NCBI GenBank assembly: GCA_031409515.1
Contig: JANNXJ010000053.1
Coordinates: forward strand, 1-64,000
Length of the DNA: 64,000 bases
Reading direction: 5' to 3'
Origin: SHZI01 sp031409515
GTDB lineage: Bacteria > Pseudomonadota > Gammaproteobacteria > Steroidobacterales > GCA-2729495
Below the pieces are notes generated by a model. It saw nothing but the letters and a program-made list of their open reading frames with translations, had not been told where the DNA came from and ran no database searches. The stretch's first letter is position 1. Every line of letters starts with the position of its first letter. Positions 41,847 through 49,493 of this stretch are shown here, piece after piece. The position numbers and the translations under genes were made by a program.

Positions 41847-42365
41847 ATGGACGACTCCCAAAGTGGGCTGGATTTCGAGGAGATCATCCACAAGCTTCAT
41901 GAGGCCGACGTCCTGCTCGGCAGGGGCAAGTCGCTGGCGGAGCTGGAGGCGGTGATCGCGCGGTTCAGGTTGGCGGTGACCACGCTCGCGATCGATAAGC
42001 TGATCCTGAAGGAAGTGGCCCAGGGAAAAGTCTTAGCCCGATGCATCGGTGGGAAGCGGATATGCTCGCGAGAACTTGTCACCGGTTCTCAGAGGGCCGC
42101 ATCTGCGGGGCGTTGGGTAGACTCCGTTCGACCATCCGTTGCGCCCGCGAACCGTGGCCTGGCGACCGGCTACTGAGGGCCGCGATCATCGGCTTCGCGG
42201 GCCAGTACTGTCGCTACGGCTTGCGACTAGTCACGGGTGGGCTGCAGCAATCGGGCTCGCGGCGGAACGCCTCCCAGGCGAAGCAGGTCCGGAAGTAAAA
42301 GGGCCTGAAAGGGCACCAAGAACAAGCGAAGCGCGGCCGACTGTGGCAGGCAGTCGTGCATAACA
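41847..42365 (+). pseudogene. IS3-family transposase remnant (OrfA plus OrfB fragments)
   Basis: The first frame gives EEIIHKLHEADVLLGRGKS, then jumps directly to ALTTLAIDKLILKEV-like sequence, so about 30 codons of the OrfA HTH-zipper region are deleted. From about 42080 a second frame gives RFSEGRICGALGRLRST and AAIIGFAGQYCRYGLRLVTG, matching the OrfB N-terminal region; a third frame near 42300 gives EQAKRGRLW. Multiple frameshifts and absence of the DDE core make it non-functional. It marks the right boundary of the defence cargo, opposite the fragment at 31.1-31.4 kb. Confidence 0.8.
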
Positions 42366-42419
42366 CCTACGGTGTTATCCAAAGGCAACTTCAGGGCCCA
42401 CTCCGCTAGGCAGGGCAGT

Positions 42420-43100
42420 TCACAGATCCGCTGTGAAGCTGAGGTCTATTCTTCCAATGACCGGGGCATCGACCTGTCGCCTGATGCTTTCGCCCCGCTC
42501 TAACTGCTCTACCGCCGCGAGGCTCCGTGCCTCGTCCTCAGGCGCACGGCAGGCTGGATTACCGGATTCCCACACCACGGCGCGAAATCTTTCCTCATCG
42601 AAAGCCTGGTAGTAGAGCTTCTTGGCGGCGTCATAGCTGAGGAAATTCCACTCGGCCAGTCGATGAAATGCCCGTTCGGGAGTCATCGCAGGGTCACCGT
42701 TGATGCACGCCACCACAAGACCCCTGACGATTAGGGGATGCCAGCGATAGCGGCCGGCGGGCCGGCCGCGCGGAGCGTTCCAGCGGCCCGACCTGACAAT
42801 TTGACTGACTTTCTCACGCACCGCTGCGACCGCTATCAGCTCAGGGTGATCACTTAGTTGGCGAATCAGGGCGCTCACGTCGGCTCGTCGCGCCAGGTGC
42901 TGCCAGCGTTTTAGTGCCCGCTCACGGCCCTGCAGGGCCGTTGCCAGCGATGTCGATACCGTACTCGCCCCACTGATCTGGAGATTTTGCTCTGGACGCT
43001 CAACTGTTCTGGCTTTAGCAGCCAGCGTCTTGGGCACCACCAGAGGGAACGCAGGGAGCTCCAGGCGCGCCGGGACCCACTCGTAACCGGTCGTATCCAT
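42420..43100 (-). CDS. unknown protein of the element's integration module
   Basis: 226 aa; family not recognised. ATG at 43100 with AGGAAT upstream. The protein is basic and helical in the middle (RERALKRWQHLARRADVSALIRQL), with a GRPAGRYRWHPLIVRGL block and an acidic C-terminal third. No signal peptide, membrane helix or metal motif. Its position between the decayed transposase and the small HTH/integrase genes suggests an element-maintenance role (DNA binding or regulation). It diverges from the winged-helix gene at 43191. Confidence 0.6.
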   Translation of the reverse strand: MDTTGYEWVPARLELPAFPLVVPKTLAAKARTVERPEQNLQISGASTVSTSLATALQGRERALKRWQHLARRADVSALIRQLSDHPELIAVAAVREKVSQIVRSGRWNAPRGRPAGRYRWHPLIVRGLVVACINGDPAMTPERAFHRLAEWNFLSYDAAKKLYYQAFDEERFRAVVWESGNPACRAPEDEARSLAAVEQLERGESIRRQVDAPVIGRIDLSFTADL

Positions 43101-43190
43101 TGCGATTCCTGCCCCTATTTTCCGACACAGATCGGCGGGCCGCTTTCTGGAAGGATCGCAACCAACAGAGGGAATCGGAAATTTCTGTTC

Positions 43191-43427
43191 ATGTCCAAAA
43201 TCGCTCTACTCACTCAGCTCACTCGCTGGCCCGAGGCAGACGCCGAAGAACTCGCCGCGGCGCTGGGCCTTGCGTATCCGGCCACCGCCATGGCCCTGCT
43301 GCGGGCTTGGCGCCAGGGGCTGCTCGGTCGGGACCAGGAGCCAGAGAGCGGTCGCTACGTCTATTGGCTCACCGATCACGGCCGCGCCCGCTGGGGTCAT
43401 CTTAAGTCCTTAAACCGCGGCGGGTAG
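43191..43427 (+). CDS. small winged-helix DNA-binding protein
   Basis: 78 aa. The pattern EELAAALGLAYPATAMALLRAWRQGLLGRD followed by YVYWLTDHGRARW is a winged helix-turn-helix (recognition helix about 28-40, wing around GRYVYWLTDHG). Too small for a ligand domain, so it is a dedicated DNA binder, perhaps controlling the integration module. It is transcribed toward the zinc-ribbon, HTH and integrase genes, and is probably their first gene. ATG at 43191; the ribosome site is weak. Confidence 0.7.
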   Translation: MSKIALLTQLTRWPEADAEELAAALGLAYPATAMALLRAWRQGLLGRDQEPESGRYVYWLTDHGRARWGHLKSLNRGG

Positions 43428-43453
43428 TTCGCCACCGCGCCATTGGAGATGTT

Positions 43454-43951
43454 ATGTCAAAAGACAAGTCCCCTAGATCCCCCGCCCCGCGCGCCGGGCG
43501 ACAGTTCCATCAGTGCCTGGAATGCGGCGCCCCGGTCGAACCCAAGTTCGGCGCCGGTGAACTCAGCTGGTGTCCCGGCTGCTGCGCCGAAGGCTCGGTG
43601 CGTGTGCAGACCGGCCATTTTCCCGACCCGATTCTCTATGGGCTCTGGCTCTGCGAACAGTCTGCGGCCGCGCCGTCGGCCGAGGCGCCGCCGGCAGTCC
43701 CGGCGAGCCGAAATAGCGGCACTCCAATATCACCAGCATTTTCAGCCCCGGATTTTCAACCCACCCCACCCCGTAAAGGACTGCTGATGCGAACACCGAA
43801 ACTTCACACGGGCATCTTTCACTGCCCCGATTGCGCCATCGATTTTGATCTGATTGGCGAGGAGTGCCTACTCTGCGACCGCTGCAACGGGCTACTGGAA
43901 AAGGGCTGCCTGGCGGACCGCCCCTATGAAACCGACGATGAGGAGCCCTGA
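43454..43951 (+). CDS. zinc-ribbon protein with two CxxC pairs
   Basis: 165 aa. Two separate zinc ribbons are visible: CLECGAP...WCPGCC near residues 21-45, and FHCPDCAIDF...LLCDRCNG near 122-145. A Pro/Ala/Ser linker separates them. An internal ATG at 43787 has its own AAAGGA site six bases upstream and would yield a 54-residue single-ribbon protein, so two products are possible. Family is not recognised; it is likely an element-encoded DNA- or RNA-binding protein. Located between the winged-helix and excisionase-like genes on the same strand. Confidence 0.65.
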   Translation: MSKDKSPRSPAPRAGRQFHQCLECGAPVEPKFGAGELSWCPGCCAEGSVRVQTGHFPDPILYGLWLCEQSAAAPSAEAPPAVPASRNSGTPISPAFSAPDFQPTPPRKGLLMRTPKLHTGIFHCPDCAIDFDLIGEECLLCDRCNGLLEKGCLADRPYETDDEEP

Positions 43952-43977
43952 GCCCGCTATCGGTCGGGGGCCACGCC

Positions 43978-44310
43978 ATGCACACCATCGGACTCCAGGA
44001 GGCGGCCCGCCTCCTTCGACTGCACCCCACCACCGTGGCGGAAAAGGCCCGCCGGGGCGAGATCCCCGGCGCCAAGCCGGGCAAGTGCTGGGTATTTATC
44101 GAAGAAGATCTTGCGGCCTATCTGCGCTCGCTCCATGCTCCGGTCCTGCGGGCGTTGCAGGGTGACAACCCGGAGAAATCCTTATGTCACTCTACAAACG
44201 CAAAGACTCACCGAATTGGTGGGTCAAGATCGCCCACGGCGGAGGCTGCCTACAGCGAAGCACTGGGACTCCCGACCGCAAGAAGGCCCGGGAATACCAC
44301 GACAAGCTGA
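43978..44310 (+). CDS. excisionase-like helix-turn-helix protein
   Basis: 110 aa. The first 50 residues (LQEAARLLRLHPTTVAEKAR, then GEIPGAKPGKCWVF and EEDLAAYL) are a MerR/excisionase-type winged HTH. Such proteins act as recombination directionality factors or repress the integrase. The C-terminal 45 residues overlap the integrase gene by 127 bases in another frame and lack a recognisable fold, so the natural product may be functional mainly through its N-terminal half. Confidence 0.75.
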   Translation: MHTIGLQEAARLLRLHPTTVAEKARRGEIPGAKPGKCWVFIEEDLAAYLRSLHAPVLRALQGDNPEKSLCHSTNAKTHRIGGSRSPTAEAAYSEALGLPTARRPGNTTTS

Positions 44311-45272
44311 AAGCCTCGCTGTGGGACCAGGCGAAACTCCGCGTCAGACCGAGCCACACCTGGAACGAGGCTGTCGTGCGGTACATGGCGGAAACAAAGC
44401 GAAAGTCGTCGATGGGCAACCTGCAGGTCAATCTCCGTTGGCTCCATCCCCACCTGGATGGACTCGCGCTGGAGCGCGTCGATCGCACCAAGGTCGACGA
44501 ACTCCGGCAGCGGAAGCTGGCCGAAGGGGTCTCGCCCACCACGGTCAACCGGCAGCTGGAAGTGGTCCGCGCCATCCTGCGCAAGGCCGCCAACGACTGG
44601 GAATGGCTGGACCGTGCCCCGCTGGTGCGGATGCTGGCCGAGCCCAAGCGTCGGATCCGCTGGTTGACCCGGGAGCAGGCGGCGACGCTCATCAGGGAGC
44701 TGCCGAAGCACCTGAAGGCCGTGGCCCGGTTCAGCCTGGAGACGGGGCTGCGCAAGGCCAACGTGACCGGGCTGGAATGGTCGCAGGTGGATCTGGCACG
44801 CCGATGTGCCTGGATTCACCCGGACCAGGCCAAGGCCCGCCGGGCGATCCCGGTGCCGTTGTCACAGGCGGCGGTCGAGATCGTCCGGGCGCAGGAGGGT
44901 GAACACCCTGTCTACGTGTTCACCTACCACGGCAACCGCCTCACCCAGGTCAACACCAAGGCCTGGCGGGCGGCGCTGAAGCGCGCAGGGATTGCCGACT
45001 TCCGTTGGCACGACCTGCGGCACACCTGGGCCAGCTGGCACGTCCAGGCCGGGACGCCCCTGCACGCCTTGCAGGAACTCGGCGGCTGGGAGTGTGCGGA
45101 GATGGTGCGCCGCTACGCGCACCTCTCCAGCGAACACCTCGCGGTGTACGCCGAGCGCATGTCCGGCGCAGCGACGGTGACAGCGACCGACGCGACGACG
45201 ACGAACGTGAATGGCTACGATCTGGCTACGCTAAACGTCAGCAACGACGAGCGCGTGCTCGCAAGTTGTTGA
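44184..45272 (+). CDS. int: tyrosine recombinase (integrase) of the tRNA-Arg element
   Basis: 362 aa. An arm-binding N-terminal part (about 1-60), a core-binding SAM-like domain (60-160) and the catalytic domain (165-340). The catalytic residues are visible: Arg in ETGLRKANVTGL, His-x-x-Arg in WHDLRHTWAS and the nucleophile Tyr in MVRRYAHLSSEHL. ATG at 44184 with GGAG upstream. It lies immediately beside its attachment site, the 3' end of tRNA-Arg, transcribed toward it, as is usual for tRNA-specific integrases. A putative arm site (45212-45232) is inside its 3' end, so the C-terminal residues also serve as DNA signal. Confidence 0.94.
   Translation: MSLYKRKDSPNWWVKIAHGGGCLQRSTGTPDRKKAREYHDKLKASLWDQAKLRVRPSHTWNEAVVRYMAETKRKSSMGNLQVNLRWLHPHLDGLALERVDRTKVDELRQRKLAEGVSPTTVNRQLEVVRAILRKAANDWEWLDRAPLVRMLAEPKRRIRWLTREQAATLIRELPKHLKAVARFSLETGLRKANVTGLEWSQVDLARRCAWIHPDQAKARRAIPVPLSQAAVEIVRAQEGEHPVYVFTYHGNRLTQVNTKAWRAALKRAGIADFRWHDLRHTWASWHVQAGTPLHALQELGGWECAEMVRRYAHLSSEHLAVYAERMSGAATVTATDATTTNVNGYDLATLNVSNDERVLASC
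45212..45232 (+). promoter_or_regulatory. putative integrase arm site, right end
   Basis: TGGCTACGATCTGGCTACGC plus T; matches the left-end site at 29789-29809 with one mismatch and the same orientation. It lies 47 bases inside the att core and within the integrase coding sequence. Confidence 0.6.
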
Positions 45273-45277
45273 TTAGG

Positions 45278-45354
45278 TGGCGCGCCCGGACCGATTCGAA
45301 CGGCCGACCCCCTGGTTCGAAGCCAGGTGCTCTATCCAGCTGAGCTACGGGCGC
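45278..45354 (-). tRNA. tRNA-Arg (anticodon UCG)
   Basis: 77 nt including an encoded CCA. The acceptor stem GCGCCCG/CGGGCGC, D arm (AGCTCAGCTGGATAGAGC), anticodon stem CCTGG/CCAGG with loop CTTCGAA (anticodon TCG), short variable region and T arm with GTTCGAATC are all present and pair. It decodes CGA. The 3' half is the element's integration target. Confidence 0.95.
45280..45322 (-). repeat. att repeat copy C inside tRNA-Arg (right end of the element)
   Basis: 43 bp identical to copies at 27700-27742 and 29641-29683. The identity runs from the anticodon loop through the 3' acceptor strand and stops exactly where the copies diverge, which defines the recombination core. Confidence 0.92.
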
Positions 45355-45391
45355 ATGTCTCTATATATAAGTATCGCGCGTGAACGCGCTC

Positions 45392-46054
45392 CTACGCGCG
45401 GGCGGCCATCATCTTCAGGAAGCCTTCGAAGGCAGTGCCGTAGGCCTGCAGGATCGGGCCGCAGTCCGGGTGGCTTTCACAGGCCTTCCACCAGACGCTC
45501 AGGCGGCCGCTCTCGGTGGGGTCCGTGATGCCGAAGTTTCCCGCGCCCATGATCTTCTTCATCATCATGGCGCAGGTGCTGAGCGCGCAGTCGCCCAGGG
45601 TGGGCGTGTTGCCCACACAGAACGGGCCGCTGCCCATGGCGTGTTCGGCGTAGCCGAAGGTCTTCACGAGTTCCTTTGCGGAGGCTTCTACCACCGCCTG
45701 ATCCCGCTTGGCAGGATTCATCTGGCGAAACAGCGGGCTCACGTGCTGGACGATGTACAGGTCGGTGATGCGCGCGATGAGCCGGGACCGGGCGCGGTCG
45801 ATGGGCAGCTTGGGCAGGCCGGAGGTCTGGGGGAACGCGTCCTCCAGGTAATCGCAGATGATCGTCGATTCGCCCAGGCCCTGACCGTCCACATCCAGCG
45901 TTGGCATTTTGCCGATGGGATTGAGCCTCAGGTACTCGGGGCTCTTGATCCCGCCGCCAGGGGGCTCCATCAGGGGCAGTTCGACGCCCTTGATCTTCGC
46001 GTACATGACCACGCGGGCAACGTAGGGGGAGGCAATGGCGCCGTAGAGCTTCAT
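45392..46054 (-). CDS. glutathione S-transferase family protein
   Basis: 220 aa. The thioredoxin-like N-terminus MKLYGAIASPYVARVVMYAK contains the SPY/SPF active-site region, and PTLDVDGQGLGESTIICDYL is the cis-Pro glutathione-binding and ES motif. The helical C-terminal domain follows. Predicted cytosolic glutathione-dependent transferase or reductase; substrate unknown. AAGGAA precedes the ATG at 46054. It is downstream of pyrB on the same strand with 28 bases between and may be cotranscribed. Confidence 0.88.
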   Translation of the reverse strand: MKLYGAIASPYVARVVMYAKIKGVELPLMEPPGGGIKSPEYLRLNPIGKMPTLDVDGQGLGESTIICDYLEDAFPQTSGLPKLPIDRARSRLIARITDLYIVQHVSPLFRQMNPAKRDQAVVEASAKELVKTFGYAEHAMGSGPFCVGNTPTLGDCALSTCAMMMKKIMGAGNFGITDPTESGRLSVWWKACESHPDCGPILQAYGTAFEGFLKMMAARA

Positions 46055-46082
46055 GGTGCTGTTCCTTGGGGGTCTGAGTTGA

Positions 46083-47093
46083 TCAGGTAAGAACTGAGAT
46101 GTCGAAATCGCGAACGAGAGCGTCCGCCTGGAAAATCTTCAGCAGGATAGCCACCCGCATCCACATGCCATTGCGCTCCTGCCGCCAGTAGACGGCGCGG
46201 GGGTCGTCATCCACCGCCGGCGCGATCTCGGGGCCCCGGGGCAGCGGGTGCATGATCACGGCCGTGGGCTTCATCAGGCGAATGTTCTCCGGCGTCATGC
46301 TGTAGTCGGCGTAGTTGATCTGGCGGGTCTCGCCCGCCGTGTCCCACTCGGACTGCATGCGGGTGACGTAGATGGCGTCGAGGGAGGGCAGGACGTCGGG
46401 AAGTTTTGCCTCGTCCACGAAGGGAATGTTGTGCTCCTTCAGATGGGCCTTGATGTCGGGCTCCAGGGCAAACTGCGGGGGTGCGATCAGCACCAGACGC
46501 ATGTTGCGGTAGTTCTTCATCAGGTAGCAGAGGGAGCGCACCGTGCGGCCGCGCTTCAGGTCGCCCATCAGGCCGATCACCTTGCCGTCGATGCCGCCCT
46601 GCTCCTCGAAACTGCGGTCCAGGGTGTAGATGTCCAGCAGGGCCTGGGTCGGGTGCTGATCCTGGCCGCTGCCCGCGTTGATGATGGGCACGGGCCGGGG
46701 AATGCGGTTCATGAGCTCCGCCGCCCGGGCCGCTTCGCCGGACCGGGGGGTGCGCATCACGATCACGTCCACGTAGGAACTGAAGGTGCGGATGCTGTCC
46801 TCGAAGCTCTCGCCCTTGACCTCCGAGGAGGTGGACGGGTCCCGGATCTCGCTGGTCCGGATACCCAGCACGTGGCAGGCGTTGCTGAAGGAGAGGAAGG
46901 TGCGGGTGGACGGTTGCACGAAGTAGAGCATCGCGCGGCGGTCGGGGAGCAGGCCGAGCAGGAAGCGGGCCCCGTCCGGGTGCTTGGCCAGGAGCCGCAC
47001 CCGGGTGGTCAGTTCGCAGAGGTCGTCCAGCTGGGCCCGGTCGAACACCCTGGGGTCAATCACGTGGAACAGCGGGGCGGGCTGCAGCGGCAT
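46083..47093 (-). CDS. pyrB: aspartate carbamoyltransferase
   Basis: 336 aa. It condenses carbamoyl phosphate and aspartate, the first committed step of pyrimidine synthesis. Motifs: FVQPSTRTFLSF (carbamoyl-phosphate-binding S-T-R-T; the residue after is Phe where E. coli has Arg), GSGQDQHPTQALLDIY and HPLPRGPEI in the aspartate domain. Length is slightly longer than E. coli PyrB because of an N-terminal extension. No regulatory subunit gene pyrI follows. It diverges from the bicarbonate transporter gene, with a 60-bp palindrome between; pyrC is 5 kb away in the window. Confidence 0.93.
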   Translation of the reverse strand: MPLQPAPLFHVIDPRVFDRAQLDDLCELTTRVRLLAKHPDGARFLLGLLPDRRAMLYFVQPSTRTFLSFSNACHVLGIRTSEIRDPSTSSEVKGESFEDSIRTFSSYVDVIVMRTPRSGEAARAAELMNRIPRPVPIINAGSGQDQHPTQALLDIYTLDRSFEEQGGIDGKVIGLMGDLKRGRTVRSLCYLMKNYRNMRLVLIAPPQFALEPDIKAHLKEHNIPFVDEAKLPDVLPSLDAIYVTRMQSEWDTAGETRQINYADYSMTPENIRLMKPTAVIMHPLPRGPEIAPAVDDDPRAVYWRQERNGMWMRVAILLKIFQADALVRDFDISVLT

Positions 47094-47139
47094 CTGGGCT
47101 ACTTTCGCTCTTTTCGGCCGCCGCGATGATAGCAGGGAA

Positions 47140-47199
47140 GGTACCGGACCTTAGTTTTGTTAGTTATTCGAATAACTAACAAAACTAAGGTCCGGTACC
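47140..47199. repeat. 60-bp perfect palindrome
   Basis: Bases 47140-47169 are the exact reverse complement of 47170-47199, with no loop; the centre is ATTCGAAT and the outer ends are GGTACC. It lies between divergent pyrB (start 47093) and the bicarbonate transporter gene (start 47263). It may form a cruciform or serve as a regulator site; a fold-back assembly error is also possible. Confidence 0.95.
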
Positions 47200-47262
47200 C
47201 TTTCGGGGGAATACAGAAACTTTTGACTGGCGTCGGGGAGGGCTGCTGGCTAGGCTGTGGCC

Positions 47263-48252
47263 ATGGATCTGTCCTTTGCCCTGTCGAACTTCCTCAGCCC
47301 GCCGATCCTGTTCTTTTTCCTCGGCCTGCTGGCGGTCCTGGTCCGGTCAGACCTGGAGATCCCCCAGCCGATCCCGAAATTCCTGTCCCTCTACCTGATG
47401 CTCGCCATCGGCTTCAAGGGTGGGGTTGAACTGGGGCACAGCACCCCCGGAGGCCAGGTCCTGCTGACCCTCGGGGCGGCCATCGTCATGGCGGCAGTGG
47501 TACCGGTGTACTGCTTCTTCATCCTCCGCCGCCGCCTCAATGTCTACAACGCCGCGGCCATCGCCGCGACCTACGGCAGCGTCAGTGCAGTCACTTTCGT
47601 CACGGCCACGGCATTCCTCGACCAGTCCGGCATCCCCTACGGTGGCTATATGGTCGCCGCCATGGCCCTGATGGAGTCACCAGCCATTGTGGTGGCGGTG
47701 ATCCTGGCGCGGCTCGCGCTCAGCAAGCCGGGCCCCGACGGCACCGCCCCTACCCTCGAGACGGGCTGGAGTCACCTGCTGCGGGATGCATTCTTTAACA
47801 GCAGCGTCTTCCTGATCCTGGGCAGCCTGCTGGTGGGTGTGATCACCGGCGACCGGGGCCAGACCGCGCTCCATCCCTTCACCAATGCCCTGTTCCAGGG
47901 AATGCTCTGCTTCTTCCTGCTGGACATGGGCATCGTTGCTGCGCGGCGCCTCAAGGACCTGCGCACCAGCGGCGGCTTTCTGCTGGGCTTTGCGATCCTG
48001 ATCCCGCTCTTCAATGCCCTGCTCGGCATCGGCCTGTCGCGGCTGCTTGGCCTGGGTACCGGCGACGCCCTGCTGCTCACCACCCTCTGCGCCAGCGCGT
48101 CCTACATTGCCGTCCCAGCTGCCATGCGGCTCGCCCTGCCGGAGGCCAATCCGGGCCTCTCGCTGCCGCTTGCCCTCGCGGTAACCTTTCCGCTAAACAT
48201 TACGCTTGGTCTGCCCCTCTACCTGGCGCTGATCCAACGGTTCGGGAGCTGA
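47263..48252 (+). CDS. sbtA: SbtA-family sodium-dependent bicarbonate transporter
   Basis: 329 aa with about ten membrane helices. It matches the SbtA/DUF897 family: SPPILFFFLGLLAVLVRSDL, then LSLYLMLAIGFKGGVEL, then AATYGSVSAVTFVTATAFL and MALMESPAIVVAVILARLAL. Cyanobacterial SbtA imports bicarbonate with sodium; the proteobacterial homologues are less studied. ATG at 47263 with TAGG eight bases before; a GTG two codons upstream is possible. The PII-like gene starts three bases after the stop. Divergent from pyrB across the palindrome. Confidence 0.9.
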   Translation: MDLSFALSNFLSPPILFFFLGLLAVLVRSDLEIPQPIPKFLSLYLMLAIGFKGGVELGHSTPGGQVLLTLGAAIVMAAVVPVYCFFILRRRLNVYNAAAIAATYGSVSAVTFVTATAFLDQSGIPYGGYMVAAMALMESPAIVVAVILARLALSKPGPDGTAPTLETGWSHLLRDAFFNSSVFLILGSLLVGVITGDRGQTALHPFTNALFQGMLCFFLLDMGIVAARRLKDLRTSGGFLLGFAILIPLFNALLGIGLSRLLGLGTGDALLLTTLCASASYIAVPAAMRLALPEANPGLSLPLALAVTFPLNITLGLPLYLALIQRFGS

Positions 48253-48255
48253 CTC

Positions 48256-48549
48256 ATGCAAGCCGTCAAGCGCGTCGAAATTGTTACTGACACCCTGCAG
48301 CTGGACCGGGTCCTCGAACTGCTCGACAAGGCGGGGGTGTCCGGCTACACCGTCATCCGCAATGCGGAGGGCAAGGGCCACCGGGGGGTCCGGTCGGGCG
48401 ACGACGTTACGCGGGTGTTCCAGAACAGCTACATCCTGACGGCCTGCACCGAAGAGCAGCTGGAGAAGGTCGTCGCAGCGGTCCGGCCGGTGCTGAAGCG
48501 GGTCGGCGGCATGTGCCTGGTGAGCGACGCCCTCTGGGTGATGCACTAG
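48256..48549 (+). CDS. sbtB: SbtB-like PII-family regulator
   Basis: 97 aa. It has the ferredoxin-like PII fold order with KRVEIVTDTLQLDRVLELLD at the start, a short T loop (GKGHRGVRSGDD) and a C-terminal strand. It lacks the cyanobacterial C-terminal redox cysteine loop and ends in ALWVMH. SbtB proteins bind adenyl nucleotides and close SbtA. Its gene starts three bases after sbtA, as in the known sbtAB pair. The stop is inside a 13-bp tandem repeat. Confidence 0.85.
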   Translation: MQAVKRVEIVTDTLQLDRVLELLDKAGVSGYTVIRNAEGKGHRGVRSGDDVTRVFQNSYILTACTEEQLEKVVAAVRPVLKRVGGMCLVSDALWVMH

Positions 48550-48578
48550 AGTCATGCACTAGAGTCAGGCACTAGACG
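48541..48578. repeat. 13-bp tandem repeat at the sbtB-cysD junction
   Basis: ATGCACTAGAGTC occurs twice in tandem and a third, degenerate copy follows. The first copy contains the sbtB stop codon (ATG CAC TAG). It may be the trace of slippage; no function is evident. Confidence 0.8.
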
Positions 48579-48585
48579 ACACCCC

Positions 48586-49491
48586 GTGAGGCTCGCAAAC
48601 TCCCACCTCGACTGGCTCGAATCGGAATCGATCCACATCCTGCGGGAAGCCATCGCCGAGGCGCAGAACCCGGTGATGCTGTTCTCCGCGGGCAAGGATT
48701 CGACCGTCATGGCGCATCTGGCCCTCCGCGCTTTTTACCCCAGCCCGCCCCCGATGCCCCTGCTGCACGTGGATTCCACCTGGGAATTCAGGTCCCTCAT
48801 CGAATTTCGGGATGCCTTTGCCCGGGAGCATGGCTTCACGCTGATCGCCCGTGCCAATGAAGAGGGCCGGGCCGCGGGGATCAACCCCTTTGAGCATGGG
48901 GACGCCTACACCAGCGTCATGCGGACCGAACCCCTGAAGACTGCCCTCGACGAGGGCGGTTACGACATCATCTTCGGGGGCGCCCGGCGGGATGAGGAGA
49001 AGTCCCGCGCCAAGGAGCGGATTTTCTCCGTGCGGGGCGCCGGCCACGGCTGGGATCCCCGCCAGCAGCGCCCGGAACTCTGGCGGCTCTACAACACACG
49101 CCTCGGCAAGGGCCAGTCTGCCCGCGTCTTCCCGCTCTCCAACTGGACAGAGAGTGATATCTGGGCCTACGCCCTCCTGCACAAGATCCAGCTGGCACCG
49201 CTTTACCTGGCTGAACCGCGGACGGTGGTCGAACGCAACGGCACGCTGATCGTCGTGGACGACGAGAGCCGCATGCGTTTTCAGAGCGGCGACCGCCTCC
49301 ACACCAGGACCGTGCGCTTCCGGACCCTCGGCTGCTGGCCAGTGACAGGTGCCATTGAGTCAGAGGCCACTACGCTTTCCGCCGTCGTGGACGAAACGCT
49401 CAGGGCATCGAGCTCGGAGCGCCAAGGGCGCATCAGTGACGGCGAGGATGGCGGTTCCCTCGAGCAGAAGAAGCGCGAAGGCTATTTCTGA
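48586..49491 (+). CDS. cysD: sulfate adenylyltransferase subunit 2
   Basis: 301 aa. PP-loop ATP pyrophosphatase of the PAPS reductase family that makes APS from sulfate and ATP. Evidence: LFSAGKDSTVMAHLALRAF (loop; SAGKDS instead of SGGKDS), FGGARRDEEKSRAKERIFS, VFPLSNWTESDIWAY and the C-terminal EQKKREGYF, all nearly as in E. coli CysD. Start is GTG at 48586, 36 bases downstream of the sbtB stop. The GTPase partner cysN, normally directly downstream, is absent; a DUF6671 gene follows instead after two bases. Confidence 0.92.
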   Translation: MRLANSHLDWLESESIHILREAIAEAQNPVMLFSAGKDSTVMAHLALRAFYPSPPPMPLLHVDSTWEFRSLIEFRDAFAREHGFTLIARANEEGRAAGINPFEHGDAYTSVMRTEPLKTALDEGGYDIIFGGARRDEEKSRAKERIFSVRGAGHGWDPRQQRPELWRLYNTRLGKGQSARVFPLSNWTESDIWAYALLHKIQLAPLYLAEPRTVVERNGTLIVVDDESRMRFQSGDRLHTRTVRFRTLGCWPVTGAIESEATTLSAVVDETLRASSSERQGRISDGEDGGSLEQKKREGYF

Positions 49492-49493
49492 GC

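Larger units (their letters stand above)
29641..45322. mobile_element. tRNA-Arg integrative element (defence island), 15.7 kb
   Basis: Bounded by exact 43-bp direct repeats of the tRNA-Arg 3' end. The right end carries a tyrosine recombinase whose stop is eight bases from the repeat, and an excisionase-like HTH gene just upstream. A 21-bp site recurs near both ends in the same orientation, as expected of integrase arm sites. Inside are HNH, hydrolase, CHAT, metallopeptidase and SIR2-HerA genes with base composition visibly more AT-rich than the flanking core genes (strongest at 38.5-41.7 kb). No phage structural, replication or conjugation genes are seen, so it is a non-self-transmissible island or a satellite-like element. 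Confidence 0.88.

Noticed and set aside
27001..45354. Prophage
   Set aside because: An integrase and small HTH genes are present, but no capsid, tail, terminase, lysis or replication genes are seen.
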